Shown piece by piece: positions 1-5,985 of a stretch of 5,985 nucleotides of DNA. Numbering within the stretch: the stretch's first letter is position 1; every line of letters begins with the position of its first letter. This DNA comes from Pseudomonadota bacterium. Lineage in GTDB: Bacteria > Desulfobacterota > WTBG01 > CAIYCZ01. Under the pieces are notes generated by a model. That model was given only the letters and a program-made list of their open reading frames with translations. It was not told the origin of the DNA and searched no databases. Location: NCBI GenBank assembly GCA_026388865.1, contig JAPLIX010000099.1, positions 1 through 5,985 of the forward strand. The letters run 5' to 3'. The position numbers were made by a program, and so were the translations under genes.

Positions 1-2
1 GC

Positions 3-245
3 AATGGGGTTTGGCAAGAGAGAATTCGCAAGGCACCTGCCGTTCCACGAAGATCAAGCAGGTTTGTTGTGGCTAAAAAAACCCCCCTGCGCTTTCGTAA
101 TGACAGCACTATAAATTTTGGGGAAAGTCCTGATCATTGGCTGGAACCGTTTCTGCAGCGGTATTTCCTTGACTTTGTGCCCGTATATGTTAATTTTTAC
201 GGCCTACAATTAATGCCATGGATGCGGCTACGGAGGAAGAATTGA
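3..245 (+). other. Open frame of unknown status upstream of ileS
   Basis: This frame is free of stops from the left edge of the window to a TGA that directly abuts the ileS ATG, about 80 codons. It is in the same frame as ileS. It could be the C-terminus of an upstream gene whose start lies outside the window. I recognise no family in the translation: the first half is arginine/lysine-rich and the second half aromatic-rich, ending RLRRKN. Third-position GC is roughly 46% by eye, seemingly below that of ileS, and codon use is mixed, so coding character is weak. A chance open stretch of this length is not improbable over six frames. It may equally be noncoding leader. Confidence 0.2.
169..196 (+). 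promoter_or_regulatory. Weak candidate promoter for ileS-lspA-lgt
   Basis: A TTGACT box (169-174, 5 of 6 to the sigma-70 -35 consensus) is followed after 16 bp by TAATTT (191-196, only 3 of 6 to the -10). A better -10-like TACAAT sits at 205-210 but has no good -35 at the right distance. The local AT-richness and the position 50 bp before ileS fit a promoter. No T-box antiterminator or other aminoacyl-tRNA synthetase leader element was recognised in the 245 visible bases. Confidence 0.25.
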
Positions 246-3053
246 ATGGATTATAAGGATACCATAAATCTGCCCAAAACTGATTTCCCGATGAAGGCAA
301 GCCTTGCAGTCAAGGAGCCGGAGATGCTGAAAAAGTGGGAAGCAACGGGGCTCTATGAAAAAATTATTGCGCTCAACAACAGCAGCAGGAAATTTATCCT
401 TCATGACGGTCCACCCTATGCAAACGGGCATATTCATATCGGCACTGCTCTGGATAAAATCCTGAAAGATATTGTCATAAAATCAAAGACCATGGACGGG
501 CACCATACCAGGTATGTTCCGGGATGGGACTGCCATGGCTTGCCCATCGAACTGCAGGTGGAAAAGGAGCTTGGAAAAAAGAAGGGATCCATCCCCAAGG
601 TGGAATTGCGGAAGCTGTGCAGAGAATATGCCGCCCGGTTCATGAGCATCCAGCGCGAGGAATTTAAGCGCCTCGGCGTGCTCGGGGAATGGGCTGACCC
701 GTATCTCACCATGAGTGCAGATTACTCGGCCACTATTGTCAGGGAGTTCGGCAAATTTGTGCAGGCCGGCTCTGTCTATAAACGGAAGAAGCCCATTCAG
801 TGGTGCGCGTCCTGCCAGACGGCGCTGGCTGAGGCTGAAGTTGAATACCAGGAACACCGCTCACCGTCGATTTATGTAAAGTTTCCCCTCATTTCAGATA
901 TCAGCAGCAAGCTGCCGTTACTGAAAGGGGAGAAGGTTTCGGTCGTTATCTGGACGACAACGCCATGGACCATACCGGCAAACCTGGCCATTTGCCTGCA
1001 CCCGGACTTTGATTATGTTGCCGTACAGGCCGGGGACGAAGTTTTTATCGTTGCTGAGGGCCTGCTGCACCGGACCATGCTCACGCTGGGTATCGAGAAC
1101 TTTGCAGTTAAAGAAACTTTTTCCGCAGCCGTCCTTGAGGGAATGAAGTGCCGGCATCCGCTCTACGGGCGGGAGTCGCTGCTGATCCTCGGCTCCCATG
1201 TCACCCTGGATGCGGGCACCGGCTGTGTCCACACAGCTCCGGGACACGGCCAGGAAGACTATGAGAGCGGGCTGAAATATAACCTAGATATTTACGCGCC
1301 GGTGGATGATGCCGGCCGTTTTGTCCCCGAGGTTGAGTTTTTCGGCGGCCAGTTCGTGTTTGACGCCAACGCCGCGGTTAATAAAAAACTGCTGGAAGCG
1401 GGCGCGCTGCTGAAAGAGGAGGAGATTGTCCACTCCTATCCCCACTGCTGGCGCTGCAAAAACCCGGTGGTGTTTCGCGCCACCGAGCAGTGGTTTATAT
1501 CCATGGAAAAAAATGACCTGCGGAAAAAGGCGCTTGACTGCGTTCAGCAGGTGGACTGGATTCCGCCGTGGGGGCGGGAGCGCATGTACGGCATGATCGA
1601 GAACCGGCCTGACTGGTGTATATCACGGCAGCGGGTTTGGGGTGTGCCGATTGTGGCCTTTTACTGCAGCGACTGCAACGCGGTGCTGCTTGAAGTCGCG
1701 GTCATCAATCATGTGGCAGATCTTTTTGAAGAGCACGGCAGCGATGTCTGGTTTTCCCGTGAAGCATCCGAACTGCTCCCACCAGGCGTGAAGTGCGGCC
1801 AGTGCGGATCAGGTGCGTTCAGGAAAGAGACTGATATCCTTGACGTGTGGTTTGACTCCGGCGTAAGCCATGCAGCGGTTCTTGAGAAGCGGCCCCAGCT
1901 TGGCAGCCCCGCTGACCTGTACCTGGAAGGAAGCGACCAGCACCGGGGCTGGTTCCACAGCTCACTCCTGGTAAGTGTCGGCACCAGGGGCCGCGCGCCC
2001 TATCGCGCGGTGCTCACCCACGGGTTTGTGGTTGATGGCAAAGGCGAAAAGATGGCCAAATCCAAAGGAAACGTGATCTCCCCGGAGGAGGTCATCAAGC
2101 AATATGGCGCAGAAGTGCTGCGCCTGTGGGTAGCCTCAGAAAACTACCGTGAGGACATGCGCATATCGCCCGACATCCTGAAGCGGCTTTCTGAAGGGTA
2201 TCGAAAAATCAGAAACACCTGCCGGTTCCTGCTTGGCAATCTCTGTGACTTTGACCCGGCTGTGCACAGCGTCCGGTATGAAAACCTTACGGAGCTTGAC
2301 CAGTGGGCACTGCATCAGCTGCAGGCGCTTGCCGCCCGGGTGCTTAAAGCGTACCGGGCATATGAGTTTCATGCCGTGTACCACAGCATCAGCAACTTCT
2401 GCATTAATGATATGAGCGCGGTGTATCTCGATATTTTAAAGGACCGCCTCTACTGCTCAGCCCCCGCTGACCCGTCGCGGCGTGCCGCCCAGACCGTTCT
2501 CCATATGGTGCTTGAAAGCCTGCTGCGGCTCTGCTCGCCGATACTCTCCTTTACTGCTGATGAGGCCTGGAATTATCTTCCGCATCAGGCCGGCAGGGCA
2601 GAGAGCGTGCATCTTGCGTCTTTTCCCGTGCTGCCGGAGCACTATAATCACCGCGGGATTGCAGAGCGCTGGAATATTCTGCTGCAGGTGCGGGACCGGG
2701 TGCTCAAAAGTCTGGAGGAGGCGCGCGCGGCAAAAAAGATCGGCAATGCCCTGGAGGCAAGCGTGGCGCTGCGTGTTCAGAAAAAGCTGTACCTCCTGCT
2801 GCAGGAATACGAGCAGGAACTCCCCGATCTTTTTATCGTTTCCCAGGTCACCCTCGAAAGAAAAGAAGGCGGCGGCGATGCTTCCTTTGAAAACCTGGTT
2901 GCTGAAGGCGAGGTAGAGATTACTGCTGCTGCCGGGGAAAAGTGCGGGCGCTGCTGGAAATATTCTCCCCACGTTGGCGCGCACGCAGCACACCCTGCAA
3001 CCTGCGAGCGGTGCGCAGCGGTTCTCGCGTCACTTGATGGGACCAGCGCGTGA
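246..3053 (+). CDS. ileS: Isoleucyl-tRNA synthetase (IleRS), class I
   Basis: Cytoplasmic enzyme that charges tRNA-Ile with isoleucine using ATP and edits mischarged valine. It is 935 residues, the full length of bacterial IleRS. The Rossmann fold carries the first signature as HIGT (residues 64-67, in PYANGHIHIGTAL) and the second as KMAKS (602-606), both common variants. The CP1 editing domain shows WTTTPWTIPAN (about 236-246) and GTGCVHTAPGHG (about 324-335). Also typical are DWCISRQRVWG (about 456-466) and GSDQHRGWFHSS (about 562-573). CxxC pairs at 187/190, 401/404, 474/477 and 517/520 match the two internal zinc sites known in some bacterial IleRS, and C900/C903/C920/C923 form the C-terminal zinc finger. 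The ATG follows GGAGGA (232-237) by 8 nt, and an in-frame TGA immediately before it fixes the start. The stop overlaps the lspA start. No damage is seen. Confidence 0.98.
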   Translation: MDYKDTINLPKTDFPMKASLAVKEPEMLKKWEATGLYEKIIALNNSSRKFILHDGPPYANGHIHIGTALDKILKDIVIKSKTMDGHHTRYVPGWDCHGLPIELQVEKELGKKKGSIPKVELRKLCREYAARFMSIQREEFKRLGVLGEWADPYLTMSADYSATIVREFGKFVQAGSVYKRKKPIQWCASCQTALAEAEVEYQEHRSPSIYVKFPLISDISSKLPLLKGEKVSVVIWTTTPWTIPANLAICLHPDFDYVAVQAGDEVFIVAEGLLHRTMLTLGIENFAVKETFSAAVLEGMKCRHPLYGRESLLILGSHVTLDAGTGCVHTAPGHGQEDYESGLKYNLDIYAPVDDAGRFVPEVEFFGGQFVFDANAAVNKKLLEAGALLKEEEIVHSYPHCWRCKNPVVFRATEQWFISMEKNDLRKKALDCVQQVDWIPPWGRERMYGMIENRPDWCISRQRVWGVPIVAFYCSDCNAVLLEVAVINHVADLFEEHGSDVWFSREASELLPPGVKCGQCGSGAFRKETDILDVWFDSGVSHAAVLEKRPQLGSPADLYLEGSDQHRGWFHSSLLVSVGTRGRAPYRAVLTHGFVVDGKGEKMAKSKGNVISPEEVIKQYGAEVLRLWVASENYREDMRISPDILKRLSEGYRKIRNTCRFLLGNLCDFDPAVHSVRYENLTELDQWALHQLQALAARVLKAYRAYEFHAVYHSISNFCINDMSAVYLDILKDRLYCSAPADPSRRAAQTVLHMVLESLLRLCSPILSFTADEAWNYLPHQAGRAESVHLASFPVLPEHYNHRGIAERWNILLQVRDRVLKSLEEARAAKKIGNALEASVALRVQKKLYLLLQEYEQELPDLFIVSQVTLERKEGGGDASFENLVAEGEVEITAAAGEKCGRCWKYSPHVGAHAAHPATCERCAAVLASLDGTSA

Positions 3054-3553
3054 AAAAATATCTGTTTATAGTGAGCGTCCTACTCTCAGTTATTGTGCTG
3101 GACCAGCTGACCAAGCTTGCGATCTGCCGGACCCTGCCGCTCCATCATCAGATAGAAGTCAGCCGCAATTTTTTTCACATCGTTCATATCCGGAATCCGG
3201 GCATCGCGTTCGGGCTTTTAACCGATGCAGGAAGCCGCTACCGCATTCCCCTGCTGATCCTTATCTCGGGGGTAGCGGTCTTTATCATTGTCTATTTTCT
3301 CTCGCAGATAAAAGACGGCTCGCGCTTGCAACTGCTCTGCTTTTCCCTGCTGCTGGGAGGTGCTGCCGGAAATCTGATTGACCGGTTTCGCTTTGGGGCG
3401 GTTGTTGACTTCATAGATCTCCACTGGTATTCTTCATTTCACTGGCCTGCCTTTAATGTTGCAGACTCTGCTATAACGATTGGTATCTGCCTGCTTGCCC
3501 TTGATATGCTGCTTGACACGAAAAACAAAAAACAGCGTCACGCTGCAGGATAA
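3050..3553 (+). CDS. lspA: Lipoprotein signal peptidase (signal peptidase II)
   Basis: Inner-membrane aspartic protease that removes the signal peptide from diacylglyceryl-modified prolipoproteins, cutting just before the lipidated cysteine. It is 167 residues, normal for the family, with four predicted membrane segments (about 4-20, 66-84, 93-110 and 137-156). Conserved motifs are in order: DQLTK (18-22), NPGIAFG (49-55), GGAAGNLIDR (103-112) running into GAVVDF with catalytic D120, and FNVADSAI (135-142) with catalytic D139. The 19-residue spacing of the two aspartates equals that of characterised LspA. The start is GTG, giving a 4-base GTGA overlap with the ileS stop. There is no strong Shine-Dalgarno before it, so translation is probably coupled to ileS. 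The C-terminus is short and basic (KNKKQRHAAG). Confidence 0.97.
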   Translation: MKKYLFIVSVLLSVIVLDQLTKLAICRTLPLHHQIEVSRNFFHIVHIRNPGIAFGLLTDAGSRYRIPLLILISGVAVFIIVYFLSQIKDGSRLQLLCFSLLLGGAAGNLIDRFRFGAVVDFIDLHWYSSFHWPAFNVADSAITIGICLLALDMLLDTKNKKQRHAAG

Positions 3554-3563
3554 AACTCAAGCA

Positions 3564-4331
3564 ATGCACCCGATCATTTTTGAGACCCCCTACTTTTCCA
3601 TAAAGGCCTACGGCCTGTTTGTGGCTATGGGCTTTCTTGCCGGACTGGGCTTTGCTCTGAGGGAAGCGCGGCAGCAGGGGCTTGATCCCCAGCCCATCCT
3701 TGACCTTGCGTTTTACATAATACTTGCCGCAATCATTGGCGCGCGGCTTTTTTACGTGCTGACCAATCCGGATTCCTACCTGCATAATCCGCTTGATATC
3801 CTGAAAGTGTGGCAGGGCGGGCTGACCTTCTTTGGCGGGTTTATTCTCTCCTTTATTGCCGGCGTTGTATACATGAGGCGCCACCGGATGGCGGTCTGGA
3901 AGACCTTTGACCTGTTTGCGCCGGCCCTTGCCTTGGGTGATTTTTTCGGGCGCGTCGGCTGCTTTTTTGCGGGCTGCTGCTACGGGCGGGAGTGCAGCTA
4001 TCCCTGGGCCGTCACCTTCACCGACCCGCAGAGCCTGGCCCGGATCGGCGCTGCCCTGCACCCGACGCAGCTCTATTCATCCCTTGCTTCGCTTGCCACG
4101 TTTCTGCTGCTGTGGGCCTGGAGCAGCAGAAAAACCTTTGACGGCCAGCTGGCACTGCTGTGGATTTTTTTCTACTCTTTTTTCAGGCTCATCATAGAAT
4201 ATTTCCGCGGCGATCCCCGCGGCTGCCTCGTACTGGGAACGTTTGCCGTTTCTCAGGTGCTAGCCGCAGTCCTCGTCGTTGTCTCTCTTATTATGCTGGT
4301 GGTGCTGAAGAATAAAAACCATTCCTCATAG
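3564..4331 (+). CDS. lgt: Prolipoprotein diacylglyceryl transferase
   Basis: Inner-membrane enzyme that moves diacylglycerol from phosphatidylglycerol to the lipobox cysteine of prolipoproteins, the step before LspA. I start it at 3564 (MHPIIF), giving 255 residues, 10 nt after the lspA stop. The longest open frame begins at 3480, but that would overlap lspA and add a non-family N-terminus. Only a weak AGGA (3547-3550) precedes it, so coupling to lspA is likely. Family marks: HP near the N-terminus (2-3), GGLTFFGG (85-92), GRVGCFFAGCCYG (129-141), HPTQLY (166-171) and RLIIEYFR (208-215), with about seven membrane segments. Compared with E. coli Lgt, R143 and G154 are kept (R130, G141), but H103, N146 and E151 are F90, C133 and C138. 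This is the CCYG-type variant seen in many other phyla, so I take it as functional. Confidence 0.96.
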   Translation: MHPIIFETPYFSIKAYGLFVAMGFLAGLGFALREARQQGLDPQPILDLAFYIILAAIIGARLFYVLTNPDSYLHNPLDILKVWQGGLTFFGGFILSFIAGVVYMRRHRMAVWKTFDLFAPALALGDFFGRVGCFFAGCCYGRECSYPWAVTFTDPQSLARIGAALHPTQLYSSLASLATFLLLWAWSSRKTFDGQLALLWIFFYSFFRLIIEYFRGDPRGCLVLGTFAVSQVLAAVLVVVSLIMLVVLKNKNHSS

Positions 4332-4390
4332 TTTTTCCCCGTTGCTGCTACAACCGCCTTTCATGGTCTTATCCTTGATGTTCCCCATTA

Positions 4391-4420
4391 ATAGTGGTTA
4401 TTTTTTGTTTTGGCCACTAT
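4391..4420. other. Hairpin overlapping a possible promoter in the lgt-parA spacer
   Basis: ATAGTGG (4391-4397) and CCACTAT (4414-4420) form a perfect 7-bp inverted repeat with a 16-nt T-rich loop. Two extra G-U pairs are possible inside. A T6 run (4429-4434) starts 8 nt after the stem, too far for a classic intrinsic terminator. The same bases could be a promoter: TGGTTA (4395-4400), 17 bp, TATATA (4418-4423), matching 3 and 4 of 6 consensus positions. A separate TTGACG lies at 4437-4442 without a well-placed -10. It may therefore be an lgt terminator, an operator for parA, or neither. Confidence 0.35.
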
Positions 4421-4470
4421 ATAGGGTATTTTTTACTTGACGAAAATTTTACCTTTGATAAAAGGATAAG

Positions 4471-4559
4471 CACCGCCGAGATCGCAGAAAACGCAGAGAG
4501 GATTTCTGTGTTCTTTTTTAAATAAGTAATAATGATTTTTTTTGTTACCTCTGTGGTGA
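4471..4559. repeat. Dispersed REP-like palindromic intergenic repeat (CGCAGA/CTCTGTGGTG type)
   Basis: The outer arms CACCGCCGAG (4471-4480) and CTCTGTGGTG (4549-4558) pair over 10 positions with one G-U and one mismatch. Inside the left half, CGCAGA occurs twice with a 9-nt period (4483, 4492). CGCAGAAA (4483-4490) pairs with TTTCTGTG (4503-4510) over 8 positions including one G-U. The middle is A/T-rich and separates the halves. From general knowledge, sequences built on CACAGAG/CGCAGAG words with CTCTGTGGTGA ends are scattered through intergenic regions of many environmental bacteria, including deltaproteobacteria; family membership is recalled, not searched. The repeat ends about 18 nt before the parA ribosome binding site, so it is likely within or beside the parA leader. 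Confidence 0.6.
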
Positions 4560-4590
4560 TAATTTTAAAACAAAACCAAGGAGGGCTTTC

Positions 4591-5598
4591 ATGCGCATAA
4601 TTGCTGTTGCAAATCAGAAGGGCGGGTGCGGCAAGACCACAACGGCCATCAACCTCGCCTATTCCCTGTCTCTCAGAAACCAGCGGGTGCTGCTGATTGA
4701 TTGCGACCCGCAGGCACACGCTACCATGGGTCTGAAGATAAGGCCGTCAGAACTTGAGGGCACGATGTATGACGTGTTGAGCCCGCATAAAGACGAACAC
4801 GCCGGGATCGATACCATTGCGGTTGCGATAAATGAACATTTCAGCCTGGCACCGTCCAGTGTCATATTGAGCGCTGTTGAGCAGGAGCTGGCAGGAACAG
4901 CGGGAAGGGAAGACCGGCTGCTGCAAGCGATTGCCAGACTTAAAACTCCTTATAATTTCCTTATCATTGACTGCCCTCCCAGCATCGGGCTGCTCTGCTT
5001 TAATGCGCTCCGGGTAAGCCAGGAGGTTATTATCCCTATTGATATGAGCCTCTTTTCTCTGCGCGGGGTGGCCAAGCTGATAGAAATAATAATGCTGCTT
5101 AAGGATAAGCTGGGTCATGATATTGTCTCCCGCGCACTCGTCACCATGTTTGACAGCAGGACTAAATACTCGCGCCGGGTTCTGGAAAAGGTTACCGAGG
5201 AATTCGGCGAGAATGTGTTTAATACCATCATCCGCTACAACATCAGGCTCCGGGAAACGGTTGACTACGGCCTGCCCGTGGGGATGTATGACAAGCGCTC
5301 AAACGGGCACTGTGACTATGAACGGCTGGCGGAAGAGGTATTACACGCAATGGCAAAAGGAAAAGATGCTGACGGTGCCACGGCAGCTCTTTCTCACGAC
5401 ATGCTGCAGCGCGCGGAAAATTATATCGACATGGTTATGAAGGACCCGGAAGCGGAAGATCAGCCGGCAGCAGACGCAGATGAATGTTTCCCCGCTGCCC
5501 TCAAATCCTCTTACCCGGAAATGGTGCAGGCCATGGAATTCGGCTCCGAAGACGGTCTCGCAGAGAATGAGCCGGAGTTTGAGGAGTACCAGGAATAG
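4591..5598 (+). CDS. Orphan ParA/Soj-family ATPase with acidic C-terminal tail
   Basis: Predicted cytoplasmic P-loop ATPase of the ParA/MinD group. Such proteins dimerise on ATP, often bind DNA, and position chromosomes, plasmids or protein complexes. The deviant Walker A is KGGCGKTT (residues 10-17), with signature lysine K10 and P-loop K15. The A' motif is LIDCDPQ (35-41) and Walker B is FLIIDCPPS (123-131). MFDSRTKYSRRV and RYNIRLRETVDYGLPVGMYD are typical of the C-terminal half of Soj-like ParA. The core ends near residue 250. About 85 further residues follow; the last 51 hold 17 Asp/Glu and only one Lys/Arg. The ATG has a strong AAGGAGG (4578-4584) 6 nt upstream. No ParB gene or recognisable parS is in view, and the gene is separated from lgt by 259 bases. 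The cargo is unknown. I assign the family with confidence but not the specific role. Confidence 0.93.
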   Translation: MRIIAVANQKGGCGKTTTAINLAYSLSLRNQRVLLIDCDPQAHATMGLKIRPSELEGTMYDVLSPHKDEHAGIDTIAVAINEHFSLAPSSVILSAVEQELAGTAGREDRLLQAIARLKTPYNFLIIDCPPSIGLLCFNALRVSQEVIIPIDMSLFSLRGVAKLIEIIMLLKDKLGHDIVSRALVTMFDSRTKYSRRVLEKVTEEFGENVFNTIIRYNIRLRETVDYGLPVGMYDKRSNGHCDYERLAEEVLHAMAKGKDADGATAALSHDMLQRAENYIDMVMKDPEAEDQPAADADECFPAALKSSYPEMVQAMEFGSEDGLAENEPEFEEYQE

Positions 5599-5599
5599 C

Positions 5600-5615
5600 G
5601 CAGAAAACTGCTTTT
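5600..5615 (+). terminator. Weak terminator-like hairpin just after parA
   Basis: GCAG-AAAA-CTGC followed directly by TTTT begins 2 nt after the parA stop. The stem is only 4 bp and the T run only 4, so termination would be inefficient. It is listed because its placement is right, not because it is strong. Confidence 0.22.
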
Positions 5616-5676
5616 GCAACAACCTGTTAGTCTCTTAAAACTAAATTTCTTGCGAAAAGGGAAAGAAATAATTAAA

Positions 5677-5739
5677 ATCTGGAACTCAAGAAATCAGGAA
5701 ATTTTTGTTTTTCCCTTTGTGATCTCCCGAGTTCCAGAT
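5677..5739. repeat. 11-bp perfect inverted repeat between parA and the transposase
   Basis: ATCTGGAACTC (5677-5687) and GAGTTCCAGAT (5729-5739) are exact reverse complements separated by 41 AT-rich bases. A second pair, AAAGGGAAA (5656-5664) and TTTCCCTTT (5710-5718), interlocks with it rather than nesting inside it, so the two stems are either alternatives or a pseudoknot. The location between convergent genes suits a bidirectional terminator, but there is no clean T run after either arm. The words TCTGGAACTC and AAATCAGGAA look like another dispersed intergenic repeat; this is an impression from memory only. Confidence 0.6.
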
Positions 5740-5771
5740 GCAATCTTCTTTTAGTCTTTGCGGTTAACTTT

Positions 5772-5985
5772 GGTGCCGGATTATCCGGGTTAGGATGGAT
5801 TGTAACCATGACTGATGAAAGGTTGGAAAACATGGAAAAAGATTAGGTTCATTCGTGTTTAAGTTGAAAGACGTGGATTCAACAGTCCACAGTGCTGATG
5901 AATTTTCAGTAAAAAGTATTTCACATCACGATAGCCATACGCCATTCGTTTGAGTCTTTTTATCTTGTTGTTGATTCCCTCAGAA
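5772..5985 (-). mobile_element. Edge of an ISL3-family insertion sequence (partial)
   Basis: The transposase C-terminus from the right edge to 5859 shows that an insertion sequence enters the window from the right. Its 3' end must lie between 5858 and about 5640. The best candidate boundary is near 5772, where GGTGCCGGATTATCCGGGTT holds a perfect dyad (CCGGAT-T-ATCCGG, 5776-5788) about 70 nt beyond the transposase stop. The other terminus and the target duplication are outside the window, so the left boundary is a guess. Confidence 0.45.
5859..5985 (-). CDS. ISL3-family transposase, C-terminal 41 residues
   Basis: On the minus strand the frame is open from the window edge to TAA (complement of 5859-5861). 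The visible residues begin SEGINNKIKRLKRMAYGYRD and end CGLLNPRLST. The (E)G-x-NNKIK-x-x-KR-x-x-YG-x-R block is the characteristic C-terminal signature of ISL3 (IS204/IS1001/IS1096/IS1165 group) DDE transposases. The glutamate is probably the last residue of the catalytic DDE triad. The enzyme would cut and paste its own insertion sequence. Family members are about 400 residues, so about nine tenths lies beyond the right edge and intactness cannot be judged. It is convergent with parA. It is a short partial frame, identified by eye. Confidence 0.85.
   Translation of the reverse strand, partial: SEGINNKIKRLKRMAYGYRDVKYFLLKIHQHCGLLNPRLST

Noticed and set aside
2..133. 44-codon minus-strand open stretch at the left edge
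   Set aside because: It is short, has no recognised family, and runs off the window; there is no ribosome binding site or start context I could defend.
1..245. T-box or other riboswitch in front of ileS
   Set aside because: No T-box consensus or antiterminator/terminator pair could be found in the visible leader.
2457..2993. 178-codon minus-strand open frame opposite the ileS 3' half
   Set aside because: It is entirely antisense to the IleRS anticodon-binding region, with no family resemblance.
2974..3381. 135-codon plus-strand frame bridging ileS and lspA
   Set aside because: It is out of frame with both genes, each of which has clear conserved motifs through this region.
3480..3563. Upstream start for lgt at 3480
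   Set aside because: It would overlap lspA by 74 bases and add 28 residues absent from the family; MHPIIF at 3564 fits the normal Lgt N-terminus.
3471..4061. 196-codon minus-strand open frame opposite lspA/lgt
   Set aside because: It lies wholly antisense to well-supported lspA and lgt, is rich in Lys/Gly/Ala with no recognisable domain, and is a typical shadow of GC-biased codons.
4481..4510. Possible CRISPR-like or tandem repeat from the CGCAGA words
   Set aside because: There are only two 9-nt-spaced copies and no spacers; it is explained as part of the palindromic repeat.
4417..4719. 100-codon minus-strand open frame across the parA leader
   Set aside because: Its sequence (for example SAFSAISAV) is what the palindromic repeat encodes in one frame, a frequent source of spurious gene calls, and it overlaps the parA start.

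Overview
The window reads as a chromosomal segment of a Gram-negative-type bacterium, most likely a deltaproteobacterium in the broad sense (Desulfobacterota-like). This placement rests on the general look of the IleRS, Lgt and ParA proteins and on the type of intergenic repeat present; it is an inference, not a phylogenetic result. The genes are moderately GC-rich, while the spacers are clearly AT-rich.

Positions 1-245 hold the leader of the first gene, with a weak promoter candidate and an unexplained open frame. Positions 246-4331 are a tight three-gene plus-strand operon: ileS (isoleucyl-tRNA synthetase), lspA (lipoprotein signal peptidase) and lgt (prolipoprotein diacylglyceryl transferase). 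ileS and lspA overlap by 4 bases, and lgt starts 10 bases after lspA ends. Lgt attaches diacylglycerol to the lipobox cysteine and LspA then cleaves the signal peptide, so the last two genes encode consecutive steps of lipoprotein maturation. ileS-lspA is a very common bacterial gene pair.

Positions 4332-4590 are an AT-rich spacer with a hairpin and a copy of what looks like a dispersed palindromic intergenic repeat (CGCAGA / CTCTGTGGTG type). It leads into a strong ribosome binding site and a solitary ParA/Soj-family ATPase gene (4591-5598) with an unusual acidic C-terminal tail. No ParB gene or parS site is visible.

Positions 5599-5858 contain no convincing gene. They carry a weak terminator-like hairpin, an 11-bp perfect inverted repeat, and a short dyad that may mark the end of an insertion sequence. 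From 5859 to the window edge, on the minus strand, is the C-terminus of an ISL3-type transposase whose remainder lies outside the window.

I found no clearly new biological system. The least ordinary part is the right third: a lone, tailed ParA flanked by two kinds of palindromic repeat and a mobile element.
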